Assembly: GCA_031308135.1 (NCBI GenBank)
Contig: JAHLJT010009419.1
Coordinates: 66,337,723-66,401,722, forward strand
Reading direction: 5' to 3'
Length of the DNA: 64,000 nt
Source: Acheta domesticus
Lineage: Eukaryota > Arthropoda > Insecta > Orthoptera > Gryllidae
The notes under the pieces are model-generated. The model searched no databases, was not told where the DNA came from, and saw only the letters and a list, made by a program, of their open reading frames with translations. Position numbers and translations under genes: made by a program. Positions 39,352 through 45,895 of this stretch are shown here, piece by piece. The stretch's first letter is position 1. The number at the start of each line of letters is the position of its first letter.

Positions 39352-40540
39352 CAACAGGAGACTGGTTACATTTCTTGCAGATATTGAAATAAAATATTAA
39401 ACATGGTAAAAGTAATAAACGGAAAGTTGCTTAAATCATACCATCAAAGCCAACGGATATTCACATAAGAGATGTACCACATTTAAAGGTATGATTACAT
39501 TACTATCTGATACGACAATATACAAACCATTCATAGTTGAAGTGTAGGTAAATACAATTAAATATATTGAATAGAATATAATTAAATTTGATAAGAAAGA
39601 TCAAGAGCAATTTTATAGCTTTTTAAAAGAAAATATGTATTGTAAAAATCAAAAGAAAAATAATAAGCAAGAAAGAAAAAAACAACAACAAACAAACAAA
39701 CATGATACAAGTGTCCCAACCAAGTATTTGTTCAGGGTAGCCATTTTCTGAGACATTGAAAAAACTCCAGGTATTTTATTGATCGTGAAAACTTGGGAGA
39801 ACTTGTAGTATTATCTCTGTAAGTCAGAAAAATGTTGAAGACAATCACCAAATTATATATTATTCTTTAGAAAATGTAGTGCAGCATTGCTTTTGGCTCA
39901 GTTTTTTTTTTGTTGGTGAAATATTATTACTTCGTCTTTTTCACAGCAAAATCAGAATTTTGATAAATTAGTAACAGGAATCCAAGTCTTCCTTTTATTT
40001 ATTATTTTCTCTAAAGAGTGTGAAATGCTCTACCCATTCTTATGAAGAAAAATGCACTGGAAAACCAAGAAAAGTAAAGAAAATTTGCTCCAGGAAATGA
40101 CTGGCCATCGAAATGTTTTGCTTCTTGGGAAATCTGGCACTTTGTATAGTTTTAGTAGAATTGTAGAATTAGAATGTTTATTTCATTGTATAATTTTAAA
40201 TTGTTTTTTCCTTTTGGGAAAGATATTGCTTCTTCTGTTGTATTTTAAATAAAAGGAGAAAAATATGAAATGCCTCAGGTATTAGTTAAAGCACAAAATG
40301 ATAAATTAGACTGCGCCAGTTTTAGCATCAAACTGTCAGAACACAAATAATATTAGAAATAAGTGTTGAAAAATATATTTAAATTGTACTTTAATATCTT
40401 AGCAGCTCCACCGTCGCCCCAGTGGTCTAACAGACGATGACAGTTACAAAGATGATGATGAATCGTATGTTCGGACCGACGACGATGAAGGAGGTGCAAC
40501 TGAATGGGAGGAAGCAATGAAGCGATGGGTGAATCGGTAG
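8510..40540 (+). CDS. Dyb: Dystrobrevin, spliced gene of 18 coding exons
   Basis: Coding exons: 8510-8648, 14136-14349, 15149-15234, 17280-17431, 19006-19114, 20455-20621, 20700-20827, 20943-21041, 21381-21501, 22850-22888, 23496-23611, 24573-24765, 28058-28274, 28505-28648, 35878-35925, 37529-37680, 39002-39061, 40406-40540. Summed length is 2319 nt, open throughout, giving 772 aa. Order: EF-hand-like region (about 10-233), ZZ zinc finger with Cys240/243/255/258/264/267 and His277/281, a linker, coiled coils (about 419-521), a Ser/Pro-rich segment, a conserved block [10 protein letters not shown] (about 615-641), and an acidic tail ending [10 protein letters not shown]. Known of the family: dystrobrevin binds dystrophin through the coiled coils and recruits syntrophins, forming a cytoplasmic scaffold under the membrane of muscle and neurons. 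The length and order match vertebrate and fly dystrobrevins. I infer it is intact and functional. Exon joins are predicted, not seen in transcripts. Confidence 0.96.
8822..8940 (+). repeat. 16-bp minisatellite
   Basis: Unit close to GTAGAGACCGACCGAC, about seven imperfect copies, degenerating rightward into GTAGACACCGATCGAC. It starts about 170 bp past exon 1. Confidence 0.85.
9205..9320 (+). repeat. Dispersed repeat copy, related to 5.7 and 6.1 kb
   Basis: GACTTGTGCCATTGTGAATTT here parallels the CTTGTGCCGGTTGTAAATC tract near 6110, and both lead into GAACAGGTTCGTCA or GACAGGTTCATCA some 90 bp on. Class unknown. Confidence 0.4.
9962..10040 (-). mobile_element. tRNA-like SINE head
   Basis: The minus strand reads TACTTAGTGGTGAAGG (A-box-like, 10018-10033), then GAGTTCGAATCCC (B box, about 9979-9991). 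The T-arm pairs with one mismatch but no complete cloverleaf forms, so a SINE head or tRNA relic is likelier than a working tRNA. Confidence 0.5.
10572..11682. repeat. 18-bp CpG-rich satellite array
   Basis: About 60 copies of a unit such as AGACGGAGAGTCGCGCGC. Two nearly identical blocks (GAGAGTC type about 10739-11187, about 25 copies; GACAGTC type about 11237-11477, about 13 copies) are flanked by more diverged GACAGACGCGC units. Because 18 is a multiple of three, two minus-strand frames stay open for over 400 codons; these are not genes. Confidence 0.97.
11685..11825 (+). mobile_element. SINE body fused to the satellite
   Basis: GGGGTTCGTGTTCC (B-box-like), then AATCCAGTGAAG, a gap and GGTGCTCCCGTATCCCC parallel the SINE at 7550-7680 in the same order. 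The A-box part is missing and replaced by the satellite. Confidence 0.5.
12529..12557 (+). repeat. (CAT)n microsatellite
   Basis: About ten CAT units in a row. Such runs often form SINE tails, but the rest of a SINE is not clear here. Confidence 0.9.
14136..14349 (+). CDS. Dyb: Dystrobrevin coding exon 2 (EF-hand-like region)
   Basis: Codes aa 47-117: starts [19 protein letters not shown] and ends near [11 protein letters not shown]. Acceptor TTACAG, donor CGT|GTAAGT. Together with exons 3-5 it forms the EF-hand-like module that contacts the ZZ domain in dystrophin-family proteins. A CA-rich minisatellite starts about 130 bp past the donor. Confidence 0.93.
14479..15027. repeat. 13-bp CA-rich minisatellite
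   Basis: Begins as regular copies of CACACATACACCA, then shifts to CACACGCACACCA and less regular (CA)n. It lies in dystrobrevin intron 2. His/Thr-rich and Cys/Val-rich open frames across it are artefacts. Confidence 0.95.
15149..15234 (+). CDS. Dyb: Dystrobrevin coding exon 3
   Basis: Codes aa 118-146, with [18 protein letters not shown] followed by KLMDKLR. Acceptor TTTGCAG, donor AGAT|GTAAGT. The frame runs through both junctions. The calcium-binding positions of a canonical EF loop are not obvious, as in other dystrobrevins. Confidence 0.93.
16075..16915. repeat. 35-bp C-rich minisatellite with (CCCTAG)n end
   Basis: Core 35-bp unit built from GCCCTTGCCCATGCCC and TTCCCCTGCCTTGGCAC, clear from 16200 to 16400 and diverged elsewhere. 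The right end has about seven CTAGCC hexamers (16861-16900). The strand is strongly pyrimidine-rich. It lies in dystrobrevin intron 3. Pro/Leu-rich open frames here are artefacts. Confidence 0.93.
17280..17431 (+). CDS. Dyb: Dystrobrevin coding exon 4
   Basis: Codes aa 147-197: [18 protein letters not shown] at the start and [16 protein letters not shown] at the end, both close to vertebrate dystrobrevin. Acceptor TTTCACAG, donor GGG|GTAGGT. Confidence 0.93.
19006..19114 (+). CDS. Dyb: Dystrobrevin coding exon 5
   Basis: Codes aa 198-233, including [19 protein letters not shown] and [15 protein letters not shown], the end of the EF-hand-like region. Acceptor TTTTACAG, donor ACAG|GTAAGC. The next intron contains a 1.1-kb inverted-repeat transposon at 19229-20340. 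Confidence 0.93.
19229..20340. mobile_element. 1.1-kb inverted-repeat DNA transposon, non-autonomous
   Basis: Left end reads TTTATTTACCCGAATGGAAG; the right end, reverse-complemented, reads CATATATACCCGAATATAAG. GTAC flanks both sides (19225-19228, 20341-20344) and may be a target duplication. Inside are two overlapping plus-strand open stretches at about 19910-20085 and 20050-20245 (acidic, Asp/Glu-rich), possibly fragments of a transposase gene, but I recognise no family. It lies in dystrobrevin intron 5, antisense or sense unknown. Confidence 0.65.
20455..20621 (+). CDS. Dyb: Dystrobrevin coding exon 6 (ZZ zinc finger)
   Basis: Codes aa 234-289. The whole ZZ finger is here: Cys240, Cys243, Cys255, Cys258, Cys264, Cys267, His277 and His281, with the hallmark [14 protein letters not shown]. 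All eight predicted zinc ligands are present. Acceptor ATTCAG, donor TAT|GTAAGT. The downstream intron is only 78 bp. Confidence 0.96.
20700..20827 (+). CDS. Dyb: Dystrobrevin coding exon 7
   Basis: Codes aa 290-331: [17 protein letters not shown] then [14 protein letters not shown], which is the conserved segment after the ZZ domain. Acceptor ATTTCAG, donor TTGT|GTAAGT. Confidence 0.93.
20943..21041 (+). CDS. Dyb: Dystrobrevin coding exon 8 (linker)
   Basis: Codes aa 332-364, a Ser/Pro/Gly-rich linker ([20 protein letters not shown]). It is poorly conserved, but the frame agrees with both neighbours. Acceptor TACGCAG, donor GAAG|GTAAAA. Confidence 0.88.
21381..21501 (+). CDS. Dyb: Dystrobrevin coding exon 9
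   Basis: Codes aa 365-405, with [20 protein letters not shown], an almost invariant dystrobrevin block that precedes the coiled coils. Acceptor TTTGCAG, donor GTG|GTGAGA. The preceding repeat-like segment of vertebrate proteins (a DEHVLIGLY-type stretch) is absent here; the 339-bp intron before it does not hide it. Confidence 0.93.
22441..22673. mobile_element. Foldback MITE, 233 bp
   Basis: The left arm CTGTGATGCTTGGTCAGAAC is matched by CTGTGGTGTTTAGTCAGAAT from the other strand at the right end, and the similarity continues for about 110 bp per arm (ATAACTC.AAAATCAC.TTCAGAT). It is nearly one large hairpin, in dystrobrevin intron 9. Confidence 0.82.
22850..22888 (+). CDS. Dyb: Dystrobrevin coding exon 10 (39-nt microexon)
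   Basis: Thirteen codons ([13 protein letters not shown]), phase 0 at both ends, with acceptor GATTTTAG and donor CAC|GTAGTA. Skipping it would keep the frame, so it is a good candidate cassette exon. The short length and weak conservation lower confidence. Confidence 0.72.
23496..23611 (+). CDS. Dyb: Dystrobrevin coding exon 11 (first coiled coil)
   Basis: Codes aa 419-456, including [20 protein letters not shown], the start of the dystrophin-binding coiled coil. Acceptor CTTCTGCAG, donor TAAG|GTATTG. Confidence 0.94.
24573..24765 (+). CDS. Dyb: Dystrobrevin coding exon 12 (second coiled coil)
   Basis: Codes aa 457-521, with [20 protein letters not shown] and [13 protein letters not shown]. 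Acceptor TTGCATAG. The donor AAG|GTTAAA is weak; if it is not used, translation ends three codons later at TAG 24775-24777, giving a protein cut off right after the coiled coil. A vertebrate exon boundary lies at this same residue. Confidence 0.93.
24840..25012 (+). repeat. CT-rich microsatellite
   Basis: A polypyrimidine tract with a pure (TC)n core near 24895-24920, 70 bp after exon 12. Confidence 0.9.
25288..25545 (-). pseudogene. Degenerate LINE reverse-transcriptase tail
   Basis: Minus strand shows [15 protein letters not shown] and, after stops, [12 protein letters not shown], in the order seen at the C-terminus of many insect LINE ORF2 proteins (RNEDIR then GRP). It ends in a GATGATGATG tail. 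Frame shifts and stops show it is dead. Confidence 0.4.
26796..26897 (+). pseudogene. LINE ORF2 C-terminal relic
   Basis: Reads [14 protein letters not shown], stop, [18 protein letters not shown], stop in one frame. This is the terminal LPKKVL..KP..GRP..RW pattern of insect LINE ORF2 proteins. The internal TGA is likely a CGA-to-TGA change. Confidence 0.6.
28058..28274 (+). CDS. Dyb: Dystrobrevin coding exon 13 (Ser/Pro-rich)
   Basis: Codes aa 522-593. Only one frame fits: [13 protein letters not shown] then [12 protein letters not shown] and [10 protein letters not shown], matching the SPRSSPSHT...DSLTGVGGDV segment of vertebrate proteins. The other two frames are also open here by chance. 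Acceptor ACCTCAG, donor ATTG|GTAAGT. Confidence 0.92.
28505..28648 (+). CDS. Dyb: Dystrobrevin coding exon 14
   Basis: Codes aa 594-641, ending in the conserved [17 protein letters not shown] and LVRELNS. Acceptor TTTTACAG, donor TTCAG|GTGTGC. Retention of the following intron would add VLALP and stop at 28666-28668, a second possible short C-terminus. Confidence 0.94.
28649..35877 (+). other. Dystrobrevin intron 14 (7.2 kb)
   Basis: The largest intron, strongly AT-rich. The only element I can define is a 169-bp hAT-type MITE at 31251-31419. No open frame in it resembles a known protein. Confidence 0.75.
31251..31419. mobile_element. hAT-type MITE, 169 bp, with 8-bp target duplication
   Basis: Ends are CAGAGGCGTATCTAGGTAT and, reverse-complemented, CAGTGGCGTATCTACGGTAT. 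A perfect 8-bp duplication, GGTTAATG, flanks it (31243-31250 and 31420-31427). Both end sequence and target size fit the hAT superfamily. No coding capacity. Confidence 0.93.
35878..35925 (+). CDS. Dyb: Dystrobrevin coding exon 15 (48-nt microexon)
   Basis: Codes about 16 residues ([17 protein letters not shown] with both junctions). It is in phase 1 at both ends, so skipping preserves the frame. It lies after a 7.2-kb intron. Acceptor ATTTCAG, donor CTAG|GTAGGT. The acidic composition resembles the SETESNVDSE region of other dystrobrevins. Confidence 0.8.
   Translation, partial: RALTKRKETTTSESH
37021..37062 (+). repeat. (TTA)n microsatellite
   Basis: About 13 ATT/TTA units in dystrobrevin intron 15. 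Confidence 0.95.
37529..37680 (+). CDS. Dyb: Dystrobrevin coding exon 16
   Basis: Codes aa 658-708: [17 protein letters not shown] then [19 protein letters not shown], a charged helix near the C-terminus. It is GC-rich compared with its introns. Acceptor GGTTGGCAG, donor AAAAG|GTATGC. Confidence 0.88.
39002..39061 (+). CDS. Dyb: Dystrobrevin coding exon 17 (60 nt)
   Basis: Twenty codons ([20 protein letters not shown]), phase 0 at both ends. Acceptor TGTGCACAG, donor CAT|GTAAGT. A skippable exon. Conservation is low, but splice signals are good and the frame is continuous. Confidence 0.8.
39311..39356 (+). repeat. (CCA)n(CAA)n microsatellite
   Basis: About nine CCA units pass directly into about seven CAA units, in dystrobrevin intron 17. 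Confidence 0.95.
40406..40540 (+). CDS. Dyb: Dystrobrevin coding exon 18 (stop codon)
   Basis: Codes the acidic tail ([16 protein letters not shown]) ending [12 protein letters not shown] and stop TAG 40538-40540. The acceptor is a tandem TAG-CAG (40400-40405), so a variant with an extra Gln starting at 40403 is possible. Confidence 0.9.
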   Translation, partial: LHRRPSGLTDDDSYKDDDESYVRTDDDEGGATEWEEAMKRWVNR

Positions 40541-43500
40541 AATGTAGATTTTCTTGGCAGGGAATTGATATCCATGAGTGCTTCCCAACTGAATTGCCAC
40601 AGCACACTCGTTTATTGTTACACGAGTAGAATCATATACTACAATATTTTAAAGAACAGTCCTCTTCAAATTTACTTGTAAAATGAAATTTATAATCATT
40701 GCTCGTATTATCAAGAGTAAACAAGAAATAATGTTTTCCTCACTTCGTTCATATTTTTCATATAATTTTCTGTAAAATGAATATTCTGAAAAACGTTAGC
40801 ACTGCAGTGATTGTGTCTGCCCTGTGTACTCTTGTTTGTGGAGCCTAATCAATGTAGGTAGATTTTTGGGTGCAAGTTTGATGGCTTATGTGTTATATAA
40901 CATACATAAACGAATACATGAGAATCACCATGTGCATTCTTATTAGGATAGCAAAATAAAGTAGTTTGAGAAGAAACATTTGCATAAGTCGTCAGTATCT
41001 GACCTTAAGTTACCAGGGCAAAAGATGTGTAGAATTGTGAAAAGTGCTGCACATAACCATTCACAGAATCTTTACCAACCTTTCTTGAAGTTGGAAACAC
41101 ATTTTCATTTCTCTCTATTTCTTCTTCATTATACTAATCTTGTTCTACTACCTTGTTATTCATTGAAAAATATTAAATGTTACCCACTATCAGGTGTGCT
41201 GTGATATTAGACAGGATGGGAAGCACTGATTTACACTTTTATTTAATGGGTAATGTCCTGTAAGTATCCATTTTGTATCTTTTCCCTATGATGTCCCAAT
41301 ATTTGTGAATCCTACTGTGTTTTGCATATCAAAATACACATAACTTTGAACTGTAACTACACTGTAACTTTGAACAAACTGACAAATTTCAAAACTGTGT
41401 TTTTTGACTGTACCAGACAATGATTTCTGTAATAAGTAATCCACAGATGTAGTCTGTGTTGCACTTTTCCAAGAATTTCCCAAAGAAGAATGTGTACCAC
41501 ATTGTTCTTTCACATCATATATTTTTTATGTCACTAAAACTTGAAGATATTCAGAAAACTGGAAAGGCATTCCATAACAAGTGCTGAAAATTTGTTGAAA
41601 GTTACCCATCAAATGCTCATGAACTTTTCATGCAGAATTTCATTTTTCTTTCAATGAGTCTTGCCATAAACAAGTTGTTAGGCAAATATTGGGACACTAC
41701 AATCGTCTATGACAATTAAAGTGCCAAGCACTGAGGGTGCTATGTTCCTTGAAGGAATAAAGTAAATGAAATTGCTGGTAGAACTTGGCAAAAAGAAGAT
41801 ACTGCAGAAAGTCTAGAATGATGGAGGCATGTAGTGTTTATTACATGTCAGAGAGAAGGCATCTGCTGTATATGGTGAAGGGGACAATACAAGTTCTGTG
41901 GACAGTGATTTCTTTTTTTAATGGATGTCAATTTATGAGGAAGAGGTAGATTGAAGATAGAAAAGGCATAACATGTGGCCACTTGTGAAATAACAATTTG
42001 AAGATATTCTTAAATGACAAAATTCTAGCTAGGAAATTTCTCATTTCTATGTATTTCAAATATCATTGAGTGCTAGACCAATCCTAGAGGTTGAGTTTCA
42101 CACGGTAACATTTGTAGAGGAGCCTAAGATTGAGTGGCAAAGTGGAATTCCAGTTGCCGTTTGATGTGTCCCATTAGGATAGAAACTAATCAGTAATTTT
42201 GGCAGGAGTTAATATCTCCAGTTTTGTTACCTAATGTTGTCCTTGCCCTGTGAAAACTGCCCGGTGAAAAAACCCTTCTCAGGTTCAAGCCTTTCAGTTA
42301 GCGCATCATGCCTTCCCTCCCCTTGCCAGCCATGTACCACCAATAATGTGGCTTGAAGAGTACTGTGACACTAGCTGAGGCCGAAAGTACTGAATATGTT
42401 TTCCTGTTCACTGAAAGGAATATGATGAAACATTAGCACACAACACATAATACTCATGTATTTTTGGCTTCAATTAAATTTGTTATTCATTTTTGGCTTT
42501 ATTAAAAAATGTTATTAATATTCATATAAAAAAAAATCAGGATTGTTAAAATTATGTAATTTTATCAGTTGTTAAAACCAAAGTGATTTGAACTAGCCAA
42601 CCAGCTATATGCCCATTGCCCCAGCTGAGATGGCAAAGTCAGCTGCCATTGAAGTTTGTGCTGTCCCATGGTGGTATCTGATGATCAAAAGCCTAATATT
42701 GCCCTCTGTGAGAATAGTAGATGACTTGAGCCAATTGTGTTAATTGCAATCGTGCAATTGCTCTGAAGGCAGAATACCTGAATTTTATGTCAGTATCTTC
42801 TTTTCATTGCCAGACACTACTTTTTATATTGCTTAGGTATATGGTGGATAGGTTGTTGAGAGCACCTGTTTCCATTCTTCCATTTTAATGAATTGAATTT
42901 TCATTAAGGACCTGTTAGTGTACATATCAAGAGGAAAGGATACATAATGGAATGTTAATATATAACCTACAGTGAAATAATTCTAAATTTGTCTTGCCTC
43001 TTGGACACATTGCAAATTCAATGCCTGTGAACTTCTAAATGGTTTCGACATTGGAAGCACAGACTTCCTCACGACTGTTGAACAAAAGAAGTTTGCTACA
43101 CTGTTATGGATGTCACAAAATATTTTCACATTGAAATAAATCCACATTAATCCAGTGCAGTTCTTTGTGGATTGAAAATGAACTTTTATGCTTTTTGATC
43201 TTCGTTCCACATACAACTAGTATTCTTTTCAATAACTATTTCGTTTGTCATTATTTCATCTGACAACTTGGATTTATTTGTAGTAAAAACTGAAGAACAT
43301 CTGTTTATATGCTCATAGGCATTGAATCAAACAGGTAATGCATGTTTATGGCAGTCCACTTGTAAAGGAAAAGGTAAAGTACAAAATAATGTATGTTAGT
43401 TTTGGTCAACTACATCAGTGGAGACTGTGGTTAACTGAATTATCGGAATGAAGGAGTATGGTATCTTTGAAAGTCACAAACTATCAGCTATTTTCAAGGA

Positions 43501-45675
43501 GACTATTATTGTAATTGTTTTTAGACATTTTTAAAATTAACAATTGTATTGCTTCATAGGCCAATCATTGCAAACATATGTAACTTCTCAACAATACATG
43601 TCCACTTTTCATTAATTATATATACAAATTTCCTTTCAGTATTATTCATTCAATGATAAAAAAACTGATAAAATTTAACCCATATTGCATCCTTTTGTGG
43701 ATTTACATAAATTATTGCAAATAAAAATGGCTTCCAGAATAATTACTGTGAGCCCATAAGGATATCTGTGACTTCAAGACCATAGTTTCTCCATTCCTGG
43801 GCTATATTTAAGAAGAAGTGCACGGCTGCTTTGTAAACTCTTGGATATCTAGGTAGTGGTGCGCTGTTTCATTCAGTTCAAATGTTCTTGTTACTGTCAT
43901 ATTTATATGAATGAAGCAAGCTTTTCTTTATACAGCGACTTCTTTCTAGAATAAATCACAGTGTTATTGCAGGTATAAATGTATATGCCATTCTTTTACT
44001 GTGATATTTAAAAAACAAGTGTGAGTGCCACTAGCCTAGATGTAAATCAGTGTTTGACACGCCTTTGTCCACCATTATGGATGCAGCAATATTGTTTTTG
44101 AGCAGACTGTATACTATACACTACTTGTACATATATATTCATAGATTACTAAGAATTGTCTGTTCCTAAAACTGAGAAATTCCGTTCAGTTCAGCCCCTT
44201 GGAGATGGAATTAGGCCTAGTGTAAGTGGCCACAGCCTTCATGTGTACCACACTTTTCAAAAAGCAGCTTCTCACATGCTACATTCCCTCTGATTTTTAT
44301 GTAATAGCACATTATTAAACTGATGTTTTGTTGTGCAGAAAATATATGTATGCACGGTTCAATGCAGGGAGCTGGAGGCAGCATTCTTATCAAAGATGTT
44401 TCAAGTACTGCACAGTTAAGCACGAATCCAGTTTGGAGGGAACAGTGTGTTGGGAGAGGTTCATGACTTATTAAAAACGTAGAAGAGTCCAAAATACCCT
44501 CCTGTGTAGCCAAGGGGCTTTTAATTCTGAAACATTCCAGCACAGCATTCCATTAAACTAAGGATTAAAGTCAGTTAGTGCTGTTAATTGTGATAATTTT
44601 ATTTTAATTATTACAAGCAGTTAACTTTCAGAAGTAATTGTTTTAGTTTCTGAAATGTTAAAAAACAATTCTCTGTGGAGCAGCTTTCTCAATAATTGTT
44701 GAGTTTTCCTTTGGAATTGATCTAGTGTAAATAGCATGTTTGTGCAAATTTCATCAAATGTAACATGTTGAAATGCATTAGGTGTATACAAATATTATAA
44801 TGCATCTGAAAAACAATGTGGGCTTGGAAAACAAAACCAACAAAATGTGCTCCTCCTGACAAGAAGAAACAGCATTCATGAAGAAAACATCGAATCACAG
44901 AAGTTTTTTAATTTTTTTTATGTAAGCCATTTCTCACAAAATATTAATTTTTGGCAATACATTTGTCATTGTTTTTAATGAGATTGTGATATTGTTACTG
45001 TAGAAGCTCATTAATATAAAAAAATTAAATAACTACTGCATTTAGAACAGAAAAGAGTGCAAAACCTATTTTCATCTTAAAAGAAAGGAAGGCTAAAATG
45101 TTAATGTGGTTTCTTCTTCAGGCTTGATATTGACAAATTCAAATCATGAGCAAACTCTCTTAGATAGCATCTTTTTGAATGGTTTTGTTTTTATTTAGCC
45201 TTTTTTCAAATGTTCCTTTTTGATGAGTGGTTGTTAATTGAAGTTAATAATGCTGTACATAAATATAGGGCATTTAACTTAAAAAGCGCTTTGTGTAAAC
45301 TGTGAGACTCGATAAAAAAAATATGCACCAACATTTTGTTGCTATTTTTTGAATATGTGATTTTGTTTACAGGCCCCAAAAATTTGTTGTCAATGTAGAC
45401 TTTTGGATTTCTATTTTGAAGTTACATTGTCACAAGTTTATTGTTTTAGTTGATACAAGACTCAACAATGATGAAAATGAAATAGGTCAACAATCACAGG
45501 AAGAAAAAAAGTTACTTGATGGATCCATGATACTGGGAAGGTAGAAGTATTACAGCCACATTGCAAATTGCTCCCAATCCATATTGCTTAGAAAAATAAA
45601 ACAGGAGTAAACAAAGAATTATTCTTAATGATTATAAAATTGTTTATTATGTGGTATTTTTATATATTTACATAA
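40541..45675. other. Convergent intergenic interval with dystrobrevin 3' UTR
   Basis: Tail-to-tail gap between the stop codons of the two genes. Dystrobrevin's 3' UTR must lie in the left part. Candidate AATAAA signals on the plus strand include 40955-40960 and 41757-41762; I cannot tell which is used. No coding sequence or defined repeat recognised. Confidence 0.6.
45643..45648 (-). promoter_or_regulatory. Probable DDX24 polyadenylation signal
   Basis: TTTATT on the plus strand reads AATAAA on the minus strand, about 28 bp after the stop codon. It implies a very short 3' UTR. Confidence 0.5.
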
Positions 45676-45895
45676 TCACTTTTTTATCTTTACTAATGCT
45701 CTTTGCTTTTTATTTTTATCGTTTATAATTTGAACAGCACTAAGCTGAGCATCTTTTCTATTTTCTTGATTTGGGAACTTCACAGATACTGCCTTGGGAA
45801 TAACTGGTTTACCTATAAGAGCATCCAGTTGCCTCTTTAAACCATTGATTTGTTTCTTCACTCGTGCAGAAGCTTCATTATTCATTTTACTAGGT
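45676..45895 (-). CDS. Ddx24: DDX24 coding exon 10 (basic tail, stop codon)
   Basis: Codes the last 72 residues: [34 protein letters not shown] and a basic end RALVKIKK, stop TGA at 45678-45676. Two acceptors six bases apart (45897-45896 and 45891-45890 as AG) both keep the frame, so variants with or without two residues are possible. Human DDX24 also ends in a Lys-rich tail. Confidence 0.85.
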
